A DNA stretch of 36,403 bases, from positions 1 through 36,403 of the forward strand of contig DATDKZ010000208.1 of the NCBI GenBank assembly GCA_036519575.1, written 5' to 3'. Positions 1 to 8,323 of the stretch are shown one piece after another. The notes below the pieces were generated by a model. It did not search any database, had not been told where the DNA came from, and saw nothing but the letters and a program-made list of their open reading frames with translations. The number at the start of each line of letters is the position of its first letter. Positions within the stretch are counted from its first letter, which is position 1. This stretch comes from AC-69 sp036519575 (GTDB taxonomy: Bacteria > Actinomycetota > UBA4738 > HRBIN12). The position numbers were made by a program, and so were the translations under genes.

Positions 1-996
<996 letters not shown>

Positions 997-1196
997 AGTT
1001 CACGAACCGGCCCGAGGGCCGGGATCGCTTCCTGGTTGGTTCGTACGAACCGTCTGCTGGAGAAGGACGCGACGAATCGCGCCTCCCAGCTGACGGGAAA
1101 ACGCACTGGCTTTTGGCACACTGTTCAGTTCTCAAGGTGCGGGCAGCGAACCAGAAGGTGGGAACCTTCGGGAAGGGTCCGCGCCAACGGGTACCT
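997..1196 (-). promoter_or_regulatory. rRNA operon leader with hairpins and boxA-like antitermination segment
   Basis: This is the transcribed leader between the probable promoter and the 16S 5' end. Reading on the minus strand, a 6-bp hairpin (arms 1164-1169 and 1154-1159, loop 1160-1163) is followed by a segment at 1136-1108 beginning CTTGAGAACTGAACAG. This resembles the TTGAGAACTCAACA-type sequences that I recall before 16S and 23S genes of actinobacteria, which take part in antitermination and processing. Nearer the gene are a perfect 14-base palindrome (1038-1051) and a strong GC stem (1007-1013 with 1016-1022), which could form the base of the RNase III processing stem. The order hairpin then boxA-like segment is visible; the antitermination role is inferred. 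Confidence 0.6.
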
Positions 1197-1225
1197 ATGG
1201 TAGCACGGGGACGGGGCGGCAACGA
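1197..1225 (-). promoter_or_regulatory. Possible rRNA operon promoter
   Basis: On the minus strand a TACCAT hexamer (1202-1197) fits the actinobacterial TANNNT -10 pattern. Two -35 candidates lie upstream: TCGTTG (1225-1220) at 17 nt spacing and TTGCCG (1222-1217) at only 14 nt. Neither is strong. The position, about 200 nt before the mature 16S end and just after the tyrS stop, suits an rRNA promoter. Read-through from tyrS cannot be excluded, because no convincing terminator follows tyrS. Confidence 0.35.
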
Positions 1226-1270
1226 GCCGAAAAGATCGCAGGTGGATCGGCCTGTCCCGTCCCGGGAACC

Positions 1271-2482
1271 TCACCGGAGCCTGAGGAACCGACGCCTGCT
1301 GACCTGCAGGACCTTTCCCTTGAGTTCCCCGAGGGGGTACTCCGCCGAGGGGTCGGTCACCGGCTCCCCGTCGAGGCGCACGCCTCCCTGCTCGATGAGG
1401 CGGCGGGCCGCCGACTTGGAGGTGGCCAGGCCAAGGGTGGCCATGAGCTGAGGGAGCCAGACCAGCCCGTTCTCACCCTTGGCAGCCTCCGCGGGGATGT
1501 CGGCCTCCTCGATCCGCTCAGGAACCTGACGCTCCCGATGAACCCGGTCGAATCGCCTCTCTGCCTCGCCCCCGGCGCCGGATCCGTGGTGCAGGTCCAC
1601 GATCGCCCGGGCCATGCGGCGCTTCTCCTCAACCGGCTTCACGCTTCCGTCGACCATGCCCGCCTCGATCCTCGCCACCTCCCAAGAGTCGAGGTCCGCG
1701 GCAAGCAGGAGGTACTTGGTGATGAGGTGGTCGGGGATCCGCATGAGCTTGCCGAACATCTCCTCCGGTGGATCCGTGAGCGCCACCCAGTTGTCGAATG
1801 ACTTCGACATCTTGCGTTCACCGTCGATCCCCTCGAGCAGTGGCATGGTCAGGACGACCTGAGGGTCCTGTCCGTAGGCACGCTGGATGTCCCGACCCAC
1901 CAACAGGTTGAAGGTCTGGTCGGTTCCGCCGAGCTCGACGTCGGACCGAACGGCCACGGAGTCCATGGCCTGCATCAACGGGTACAGGAACTCCACCACG
2001 CTGATGGGCTTTCCTTCCTCGTACCGCTTTCGAAAGTCGTCGCGTTCGAGCATCCGGGCCACCGTGTACGCAGACGTGAGCCGAAGCACATCGGCCATCG
2101 TCATCTCCCCGAGCCACTCGGAGTTCCGTCGGACCTCCGCGGAGCTCACGTCCAGCACCCTGCCGGCCTGTTCGAGATACGTGGTGGCGTTCGTCTCGAT
2201 CTCATCCTCGGTGAGGAACGGCCGAGTCTCGGACTGGCCGGAGGGATCGCCCACCCGGCCGGTGAAGTCCCCGACGATGAGGACGGCCACGTGGCCGGCG
2301 TCCTGGAAGTGTCGAAGCTTTCGAAGGACCACGGCGTGGCCGAGGTGAAGGTCGGGCCGGGATGGGTCGATGCCCAACTTGACCCGAAGGGGACGGTGCA
2401 GGGCCAGCTTCTCCTCAAGACCGTCCCGTGGGATGACGTCGGCGGCCCCGGCCAACAGGCGAGGGAGCGCGGAGGAGGCCAT
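1271..2482 (-). CDS. tyrS: Tyrosyl-tRNA synthetase
   Basis: This class I aminoacyl-tRNA synthetase charges tRNA-Tyr in the cytoplasm. The 403-residue product carries the HIGH-type motif HLGH at 46-49, the tyrosine-binding ELGGTDQTFNLLVGR stretch around 183-197, and KMSKS at 224-228. An S4 RNA-binding domain follows at the C-terminus (about 340-403). Length and spacing suit the TyrZ-like bacterial type. The start is the ATG at 2482. There is no Shine-Dalgarno sequence, and a TAGCAT -10 element ends only 10 nt upstream, so the mRNA may be leaderless. The gene is divergent from the penicillin-binding protein gene with 55 bp between them, and an rRNA operon lies directly downstream. The mpg-tyrS proximity is also known in mycobacteria. 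Confidence 0.97.
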   Translation of the reverse strand: MASSALPRLLAGAADVIPRDGLEEKLALHRPLRVKLGIDPSRPDLHLGHAVVLRKLRHFQDAGHVAVLIVGDFTGRVGDPSGQSETRPFLTEDEIETNATTYLEQAGRVLDVSSAEVRRNSEWLGEMTMADVLRLTSAYTVARMLERDDFRKRYEEGKPISVVEFLYPLMQAMDSVAVRSDVELGGTDQTFNLLVGRDIQRAYGQDPQVVLTMPLLEGIDGERKMSKSFDNWVALTDPPEEMFGKLMRIPDHLITKYLLLAADLDSWEVARIEAGMVDGSVKPVEEKRRMARAIVDLHHGSGAGGEAERRFDRVHRERQVPERIEEADIPAEAAKGENGLVWLPQLMATLGLATSKSAARRLIEQGGVRLDGEPVTDPSAEYPLGELKGKVLQVSRRRFLRLR

Positions 2483-2492
2483 CGGATTCGCG

Positions 2493-2498
2493 ATGCTA
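2493..2498 (-). promoter_or_regulatory. -10 element of tyrS, near-leaderless
   Basis: TAGCAT on the minus strand fits TANNNT and ends 10 nt before the tyrS ATG. The predicted transcript start is then only a few nucleotides before the start codon, which agrees with the absence of a Shine-Dalgarno sequence. No good -35 is visible. Confidence 0.4.
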
Positions 2499-2522
2499 CC
2501 AGTGCAGATACAGGGCCGTGGC

Positions 2523-2528
2523 TATGAT
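2523..2528 (+). promoter_or_regulatory. -10 element of the penicillin-binding protein gene, near-leaderless
   Basis: TATGAT matches the -10 consensus at five of six positions and ends 9 nt before the ATG at 2538. No Shine-Dalgarno sequence lies between them, so a leaderless or near-leaderless transcript is likely. The -35 region is weak. It lies back to back with the tyrS -10 in the same 55-bp spacer. Confidence 0.45.
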
Positions 2529-2537
2529 TGGCCGGTT

Positions 2538-4991
2538 ATGAACCCCTCCCGGCGTCCTCTCGCGCTCGGGCTCGTCCTCGCGGCCTTGACCGCGTCGGCC
2601 TGCAAGCTTCCCGACCTGACGCAGGAGCAGGCGAAGGCCCCGGTGCTCCCGCAGACCTCGTTCGTGTTCGCCTCCGACGGATCGATGATCACCCCGCTGC
2701 ACGCCGAGCAGAACCGCGTGATCGTCCCGTTGTCGAAGATCCCGGAGAACATCCGGAACGCCGTGGTGGCCATCGAGGACAAGCGCTACTACGACCACAT
2801 GGGCATCGATGTCAAGGCGTTGCTCCGGGCGGCCTACGTCGACGCCACCACCGGACGGATCGTGGAGGGCGGCTCCACCATCACGCAGCAGTACGTCAAG
2901 AACGCCTACACCGGCGACGAGCAGACCCTATCGCGGAAGTTCCGGGAGGCCGTCCTGGCCTATCAGTTGGAGCAGACGCTCAGCAAGGACGAGATCCTGG
3001 CGAAGTACCTCAACACCGTGTACTTCGGCAACGGCGCGTACGGGATCCAGGCCGCCGCGGAGACCTACTTCGGGCGGGCGGCGTCGGATCTGACGTTGGC
3101 CCAAGCCGCGCTGCTCGCCGGGCTCATCGCGGCACCTGCGGACTACGACCCAGTGGTGCGCCCGAACCTGGCCACCACCCGGCGGAACCAGGTCCTCACC
3201 CAGATGCGCGAGCTGGGCATGATCGAGCCCGGGGCTTTCGCGAGCGCAGTGCGACGCCCGATCCACCTTCGAATGCGACAGAGCACGGAGCATTACCCGG
3301 CCCCCTACTTCGTGGACTACTTCAAACAGTGGTTCCTGACCGACCCGAGGTTCGGAAAGACGGTGCAGGACCGGTACAACCTCCTGTTCAAGGGAGGTTT
3401 GCGGATCCAGACCACAATCGTCCCCCGGCTCCAGGAACAGGCGGAACGGGCCGTCCACTCCATCCTCATCTACCGGAGTGACCCGTATGCGGCGGTGACG
3501 GTGATCGATCCCCGGACCGGCTACATCAAGGCCATGGTCGGCGGGCGGAGCTACTGGGATCCAAAGGATCGCTTCGCCAAGGTGAACCTGGCCACAGGCG
3601 GGAGCACCGGACGCCAGGCTGGGTCGGCGTTCAAGCCGTTCACCCTGGTGGCCGCCTTGGAGCATGGGATCTCTCCGAACCAATCGTTCAACGGCTCCTC
3701 CGTGTCGGTCCCACTCTCGGACGGGACGGTGTGGACCCCGGGGAACGCCGAGGGGTCTTCGTACGGCTACATCTCGCTCGAGAGCGCCACGATCAATTCA
3801 GTCAACGTCGCGTACGTGAACATCGAGACGGCCGTGGGCGACGGCGACATCTATCTGGGAGCGGAGCGCATCGTCCATACGGCGAAGCGCATGGGCATCC
3901 GGTGCTGCACCCGGACCACCTCACCAAAGGATCAGCTCGATCCGGTGCCATCGGCCGTCCTCGGCACGAACGAGGTCAACACGCTGGAGATGGCGTCGGC
4001 GTACGGCACGCTGGCCAACGGCGGCTCCCGCGTCGCTCCGACGCCGGTCGAGAGCATCACCGATCCGGATGGCACGGTCCTGTATCAGGCGCGCCCCAAC
4101 CCCAAGCCGGTGGTCAACCCGGCCATCGTCACGGTGGCCGATGGGATCCTGCAGAAGGTCGTCCTGTACGGCACGGGGGCCGCGGCGAACATCGGCCGGC
4201 CCCAGATCGGCAAGACCGGGACCGCGCAGAACTACAGCGACGCATGGTTCGTGGGGGCGATCCCCCAGCTGGTGGCGGCGGTGTGGGTGGGGTTCCCGCA
4301 GGGTCAGGTGCCCATGGCCTCTCCCACCGTGCGGATCTCTCGCGTGTACGGCGGCACGTGGCCCGCCCAGATCTGGCGGGCGTTCATGGTCAACGCCACT
4401 CACAACCTACCGGTACAGCCGTTCCCGACGTCGAACGTCCGGTACGTGACACTTCGGATCGATGTGACGCAGGGGTGCCTGGCCAATCCGTACACCCCGC
4501 CCCAGAACGTCGACACCCAGACGTTCATCGCCGGAACCGAGCCCCGGTTCAAGGTGTGCAGACAGCCCACCTCGTACCAACTGCTTCCGGTGCCCTCGGC
4601 CATCGGCCTGCGGGAGGGGCCCGCGATCGACCTGCTCCGATCGACCGGCTTCGCGGCGAGCGTCGTCTACGCGCCGTCCGACCAGCGAGTGGGCACGGTG
4701 ATCGCCCAGGATCCGCAGGCGGGCCAGCGGGCCCTCCAGACCAGCACGGTCACGATCACCGTGTCGCAGAAGGTGTCGACGGCCACCGTGCCGAATATCC
4801 TGGAGATGACCGAGGGAGCCGCCCGGGCCCTCCTTGGAGAGGCCGGGTTCCAGGTATCGGTGTTGGAGAAAGAGTGTGACCTCGTTCAACCTGCATGCGC
4901 TCACCAGAAGGGGGTCGTCTGGGCTCAGAGCCCGTCGGCGGGTGAGAAGCTCCCCGTCGGCTCCACGGTCACGATCAGTTTGAACCCCTGA
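2538..4991 (+). CDS. Class A (bifunctional) penicillin-binding protein with two PASTA domains
   Basis: The enzyme polymerises and cross-links peptidoglycan at the outer face of the membrane. The 817-residue product begins with a hydrophobic signal (residues 7-21) ending in TASAC, so Cys22 could be a lipoprotein attachment site. A GT51 glycosyltransferase domain follows (about 55-235) with catalytic Glu80 in AIEDKRYYDH and Glu110 in EGGSTITQQ. The transpeptidase domain (about 315-620) has SAFK at 363-366 with nucleophile Ser363, SVN at 421-423 and KTG at 559-561. Two PASTA domains (about 682-744 and 748-815) may bind muropeptides. The ATG at 2538 was chosen because the frame further upstream would run into tyrS and displace the signal from the N-terminus. 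This is the only plus-strand gene here, and its 3' end overlaps mpg by 17 bp. Confidence 0.93.
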   Translation: MNPSRRPLALGLVLAALTASACKLPDLTQEQAKAPVLPQTSFVFASDGSMITPLHAEQNRVIVPLSKIPENIRNAVVAIEDKRYYDHMGIDVKALLRAAYVDATTGRIVEGGSTITQQYVKNAYTGDEQTLSRKFREAVLAYQLEQTLSKDEILAKYLNTVYFGNGAYGIQAAAETYFGRAASDLTLAQAALLAGLIAAPADYDPVVRPNLATTRRNQVLTQMRELGMIEPGAFASAVRRPIHLRMRQSTEHYPAPYFVDYFKQWFLTDPRFGKTVQDRYNLLFKGGLRIQTTIVPRLQEQAERAVHSILIYRSDPYAAVTVIDPRTGYIKAMVGGRSYWDPKDRFAKVNLATGGSTGRQAGSAFKPFTLVAALEHGISPNQSFNGSSVSVPLSDGTVWTPGNAEGSSYGYISLESATINSVNVAYVNIETAVGDGDIYLGAERIVHTAKRMGIRCCTRTTSPKDQLDPVPSAVLGTNEVNTLEMASAYGTLANGGSRVAPTPVESITDPDGTVLYQARPNPKPVVNPAIVTVADGILQKVVLYGTGAAANIGRPQIGKTGTAQNYSDAWFVGAIPQLVAAVWVGFPQGQVPMASPTVRISRVYGGTWPAQIWRAFMVNATHNLPVQPFPTSNVRYVTLRIDVTQGCLANPYTPPQNVDTQTFIAGTEPRFKVCRQPTSYQLLPVPSAIGLREGPAIDLLRSTGFAASVVYAPSDQRVGTVIAQDPQAGQRALQTSTVTITVSQKVSTATVPNILEMTEGAARALLGEAGFQVSVLEKECDLVQPACAHQKGVVWAQSPSAGEKLPVGSTVTISLNP

Positions 4992-5598
4992 CCGGCATCG
5001 CCGGCCGCGCCGGCGAGACGAAGCGATCCCCCTGCACCGAGAACCGCCAGGGACGTTCGGTCCCGCTCGTGATGCCCACCCGGGGACCGACGCTGATCGT
5101 CGACGGGGCGACGGGGGCTCCCTCGAGGAGCCAGAGCAGGCGGCCACGCACGAGGTCGAGCCCGTTCTCGGCTCGGTCGATGCCGAGCGCCTGACACAGA
5201 CGGCCCGGGCCCGAGCAGAGCGCGCGGGGGTCGTTCGTTCCCCGGCGCCGGGCCATCTCCTCCAGTCCCTCCAACGGCTCGGCCGCGCGGAGGAGCACGG
5301 CGCTCCCCTCCCCGGTCGAGCCGGTGACGACGTTCATACAGTGATGCATGCCGTAGGTGAAGTACACGTACGCATGGCCGGGAGGCCCGAACATCACCTC
5401 GGTCCGGTTGGTCCGGCCCCGGAAGGAGTGGCTGGCGGGGTCGTCCTCCTGGTAAGCCTCGGCCTCGACGATGCGAGCGGTCAGCAGCCTTCCGTCACCC
5501 ACCTTGCGCACGAGGATCCGACCGAGGAGGTCCGGTCCGACCTCAGGGGAGGGTCGTGCGAAGAACGAACGCGGCAGGCGCCGAGTCGAACGGCTCAC
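4975..5598 (-). CDS. mpg: 3-methyladenine DNA glycosylase, AAG/MPG family
   Basis: This base-excision repair enzyme removes alkylated purines such as 3-methyladenine and hypoxanthine. The 207-residue product shows the AAG-fold motifs: LARD-like RSFFARP near the N-terminus, VEAEAYQ with the catalytic Glu, the intercalating-Tyr region YVYFTYGMHHCMNVV, and CSGPGRLCQAL towards the C-terminus. The start is the GTG at 5598, which overlaps the polX stop as GTGA, so the two are probably translationally coupled. A longer frame upstream would lie wholly inside polX and shows no homology. The 3' end converges on and overlaps the penicillin-binding protein gene. Pairing with polX suggests a small DNA-repair unit at the end of the translation operon. 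Confidence 0.93.
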   Translation of the reverse strand: MSRSTRRLPRSFFARPSPEVGPDLLGRILVRKVGDGRLLTARIVEAEAYQEDDPASHSFRGRTNRTEVMFGPPGHAYVYFTYGMHHCMNVVTGSTGEGSAVLLRAAEPLEGLEEMARRRGTNDPRALCSGPGRLCQALGIDRAENGLDLVRGRLLWLLEGAPVAPSTISVGPRVGITSGTERPWRFSVQGDRFVSPARPAMPVRGSN

Positions 5599-7328
5599 CG
5601 GGCGGTCGATCGTCCCTTGTCCAGGAACCGCCGGAGCTTGGCCAGTGGCCACGCATTGATGACATCGTCCTTGGTCAGCCAACCCCGTTGGGCCATGGCC
5701 ACACCGAACCGCATGTGCGAAAGGTGGAGCGAGGCGTGGGAGTCGGTGTCCACGGCGAACTTCACGCCGTGGCGTCGGGCCCACAGGATGTGCTCGTCCT
5801 TCAGGTCGAGCCGGTCGGGGAAGCCGTTGACCTCAAGGGCAGTGCCGGTCCGGGCCGCGGCCCTGAACACCTCCTCCAGGTCGAATTCGATGGGAGGGCG
5901 CTTGCCGATCAGCCGGGCCGTGGGGTGCCCCAGGATGTTCACGTACGGGTTCTCCATCGCCCGGATGATGCGCGTGGTCATCTCGTCCTTCGACAGGTTG
6001 AAGTGGGTGTGCACCGACGCCACGAGCACGTCGAAGCCCGCCAGGAACTCGTGGGACCAGTCCACGCCCCCCTGGGGGTCGATGTTCAGCTCGGAGCCGT
6101 GCAGGAGGGTCATCGAGGGGTAGGTCGCCTGGAGTCCCCTCAGTCGATCGCGCTGGGCCAGCATCTTCTCATCGGTCATCCGCTGCATGAACAGCTGGGG
6201 AGCGTGGTCGGTGACCGCGTAATACGCGTACTTCATCGCCGCTGCCGCTTGGAGCATCTCCTCCAGGGAGGCCAGCCCATCGGTGAGGTTCGTGTGCGTG
6301 TGGAGGTCGCCCCGCATATCCCTCTGCTCGAGCACCTTCGGGAGCTCGCCGGCCAGCGCCGCCTCGATCTCGCCGCGGTCCTCCCGGAGCGTCGGCGGGA
6401 TGAACGGCAGGCCCAGCCGCTCGTAGACCTCCTCCTCCGTCTCCGCCACGATGAGCTTCCCGCTCTTCACCCGGAACAGGCCGTACTCGTTCAGTCGCAG
6501 CCCCTTGCGGATGGCCATCTCCCGGAGACGGATGTTGTGGGCCTTCGAGCCGGTGAAGTACATGAGGCCCGCCCCCCACGCCTCGTGTGCGATCACCCGG
6601 AGATCGACCTGAAGGCCGCCCGTGGTGACCACCGAGGACTTCGCCTCACCGTGGGCGATCACCCGGTCCACGACCGGCAGGGAGACGAACCGGTCCATGA
6701 CCGGGCCCGGCTTCGCGCTCGCGATCAGCAGGTCGACGTCGCCGATCGTTTCCGCCATCCGCCGAAGCGAACCGGCATACGTCGCCCTGCGCACCTCCTT
6801 CAACTCCTTCAGCTGGCGGAGAAGGTCCTCCGCCACATCGAGCGCCACGTTCACCAGCACGCGGCGCTCGGACGAGCCCATCTGCTGGATCGAGCGAAGG
6901 ATGTTGTCGGCCGTCTTCTTCCCGAACCCCTTGATCTCGGCCAACCTTCCCTGGTCCACGGCGGCCAGGAGCTCGTCGACGGAAGCCACGCCGAGCTGCT
7001 CGTACAGGACCATGGCCCGCTTGGGTCCGAGGCCGGGGATGGCCGTCAGCGCTCGGACCCCCTGGGGGATCTGAGCCCGCAGCTCTTCCAGCGCCCCGAT
7101 CGAACCGGTCTGGAGGAATTCGTGGATCTTCCCGGCGATCGAGGACCCGACGTTGGGAATGGCCTGGAGCTGCTTGACGTCGAACTCGGCGATATCGGCG
7201 GGATACCCGCCGACCGCACGGGCCGCCTTCTCGTAAGAACGAGGTCGATGCGGCTCCTCCGTGAGGATCGACAGGAGGTCGGCGTACTCGAGCAGCACGG
7301 CCTCCACGGCATCGTTCGCCCGGGGCAC
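5595..7328 (-). CDS. polX: Family X DNA polymerase with C-terminal PHP exonuclease domain
   Basis: Bacterial PolX fills short gaps during base-excision repair. The 577-residue product has an N-terminal helix-hairpin-helix region (NVGSSIAGKIHEFL around 59-72 and GLGPKRAMVLYEQLG around 99-113). The nucleotidyltransferase core follows: GSLRR at 186-190, catalytic Asp197 and Asp199 in TIGDVDLL, and Asp242. The C-terminal PHP domain starts near 338 with DLHTHTN (His343, His345), then TDHAPQ, LHGSELNID, ASVHTHFN and DTDSH, metal ligands of the 3'-5' exonuclease. The GTG at 7328 was chosen because the family begins near this residue and a longer frame would overlap argF. The gene is 23 bp after argF and is coupled to mpg. 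Confidence 0.93.
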   Translation of the reverse strand: MPRANDAVEAVLLEYADLLSILTEEPHRPRSYEKAARAVGGYPADIAEFDVKQLQAIPNVGSSIAGKIHEFLQTGSIGALEELRAQIPQGVRALTAIPGLGPKRAMVLYEQLGVASVDELLAAVDQGRLAEIKGFGKKTADNILRSIQQMGSSERRVLVNVALDVAEDLLRQLKELKEVRRATYAGSLRRMAETIGDVDLLIASAKPGPVMDRFVSLPVVDRVIAHGEAKSSVVTTGGLQVDLRVIAHEAWGAGLMYFTGSKAHNIRLREMAIRKGLRLNEYGLFRVKSGKLIVAETEEEVYERLGLPFIPPTLREDRGEIEAALAGELPKVLEQRDMRGDLHTHTNLTDGLASLEEMLQAAAAMKYAYYAVTDHAPQLFMQRMTDEKMLAQRDRLRGLQATYPSMTLLHGSELNIDPQGGVDWSHEFLAGFDVLVASVHTHFNLSKDEMTTRIIRAMENPYVNILGHPTARLIGKRPPIEFDLEEVFRAAARTGTALEVNGFPDRLDLKDEHILWARRHGVKFAVDTDSHASLHLSHMRFGVAMAQRGWLTKDDVINAWPLAKLRRFLDKGRSTAR

Positions 7329-7351
7329 CCGAGAATGGTACCGAAGGGACT

Positions 7352-8272
7352 TCAGGCCACGCCGAGCAGGAACAGCAACAAGGCCTTCTGGGTGTGCATG
7401 CGGTTCTCGGCCTGATCCCACACCGCCGAGTGGGGTCCATCGATGACCTCGTCGGTGATCTCCTGGCCCCGATGAGCGGGCAGGCAGTGCAGGACAGTCA
7501 CGTCGGGTGCCCCGAGCTGCACCATCCGTTCGTCCAGCTGGTACGCGCGGAACACCAATCCCCGTTCATCGGCTTCCCCTTCCTGCCCCATGCTGGCCCA
7601 CACGTCGGTGTACAGCACGTCGGCCCCCGAACACGCCTCGGCCGGATCGCGGAGCACCTCGACCGCTCCACCGGTTTGCGTCGCGATCTCGCGGGCACGG
7701 TGCACCACCTGTGGGATGGGCTCGAAGCCGGGAGGGGTGGCCACCCGGATGCGCATACCAGCTTTGGTGCAGCCGAGCAGGAGCGAGTGGGCCACGTTGT
7801 TGCCGTCGCCCAGGTACGCGAGCGTCCGACCCTTCAGCTCGCCCTTGATCTCGCGAACGGTCAGGAGGTCGGCCAGGCACTGACAGGGGTGCTCGAAGTC
7901 CGAGAGCGCGTTGATGACCGGAACCGAGGAGGCTGCGGCCAGCAGCTCCAGGCGTTCTTGTTCGAACGTCCGCAGCACGACCGCGTCCACGTACCGGGAG
8001 AGCACCCTCCCGGTGTCCTCGATGGTCTCTCCTCGGCCGAGCTGGAGCTCCGCCGAGGAGAGCGCTACTGGATGCGCTCCGGCGGAGGCGGCGGCCACCT
8101 CGAACGAGACCCGGGTCCGGGTCGACGGCTTCTCGAAGACCATGGCCACGGCCTTGCCGTGGAGTCGTCCGGCGTACCCCTCCGGCTCCGACTTCACCTT
8201 GGCGGCGAGGTCGAGCTGAGCGATGAGCTCTTCCTGGGTGAGATCGTCGACGGACAGGTAGTCCCGTTTCAT
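7352..8272 (-). CDS. argF: Ornithine carbamoyltransferase
   Basis: The enzyme condenses ornithine with carbamoyl phosphate to give citrulline in arginine synthesis. The 306-residue product has the carbamoyl-phosphate motif STRTR at 50-54, HPCQCLADL in the middle, and HCLPAHRGQEI from 262, which contains the catalytic Cys region of OTCases rather than of aspartate carbamoyltransferase. The ATG at 8272 has no Shine-Dalgarno sequence and lies 7 nt after a TAGACT -10 element, so it may start a leaderless transcript inside the operon. In M. tuberculosis the genes after pheT are argCJBDFRGH. Here only argF remains between pheT and polX, so the rest of the arginine pathway must be elsewhere or absent. 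Confidence 0.96.
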   Translation of the reverse strand: MKRDYLSVDDLTQEELIAQLDLAAKVKSEPEGYAGRLHGKAVAMVFEKPSTRTRVSFEVAAASAGAHPVALSSAELQLGRGETIEDTGRVLSRYVDAVVLRTFEQERLELLAAASSVPVINALSDFEHPCQCLADLLTVREIKGELKGRTLAYLGDGNNVAHSLLLGCTKAGMRIRVATPPGFEPIPQVVHRAREIATQTGGAVEVLRDPAEACSGADVLYTDVWASMGQEGEADERGLVFRAYQLDERMVQLGAPDVTVLHCLPAHRGQEITDEVIDGPHSAVWDQAENRMHTQKALLLFLLGVA

Positions 8273-8279
8273 TCGCGGC

Positions 8280-8285
8280 AGTCTA
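8280..8285 (-). promoter_or_regulatory. Possible -10 element of argF, leaderless
   Basis: TAGACT on the minus strand fits TANNNT and ends 7 nt before the argF ATG, so transcription would begin at or next to the start codon. A weak TTCGCG lies at the -35 position (8309-8304). It sits in the 51-bp gap after pheT and would give argF, polX and mpg their own promoter. Confidence 0.35.
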
Positions 8286-8323
8286 TCGGGGGGTTCCCGG
8301 CCCCGCGAACGAGCCCGTTCCTC

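Noticed and set aside
1226..1270. Terminator after tyrS (GATC repeats followed by TTTT)
   Set aside because: The possible stem is only 4 bp and palindromic by chance; no convincing hairpin.
2370..2537. N-terminal extension of the penicillin-binding protein back to 2370
   Set aside because: It lies antisense to tyrS, has no homology and would bury the signal peptide.
5556..7415. A 619-codon plus-strand frame opposite polX
   Set aside because: Mirror frame of a high-GC gene; PolX and PHP motifs on the minus strand are unambiguous.
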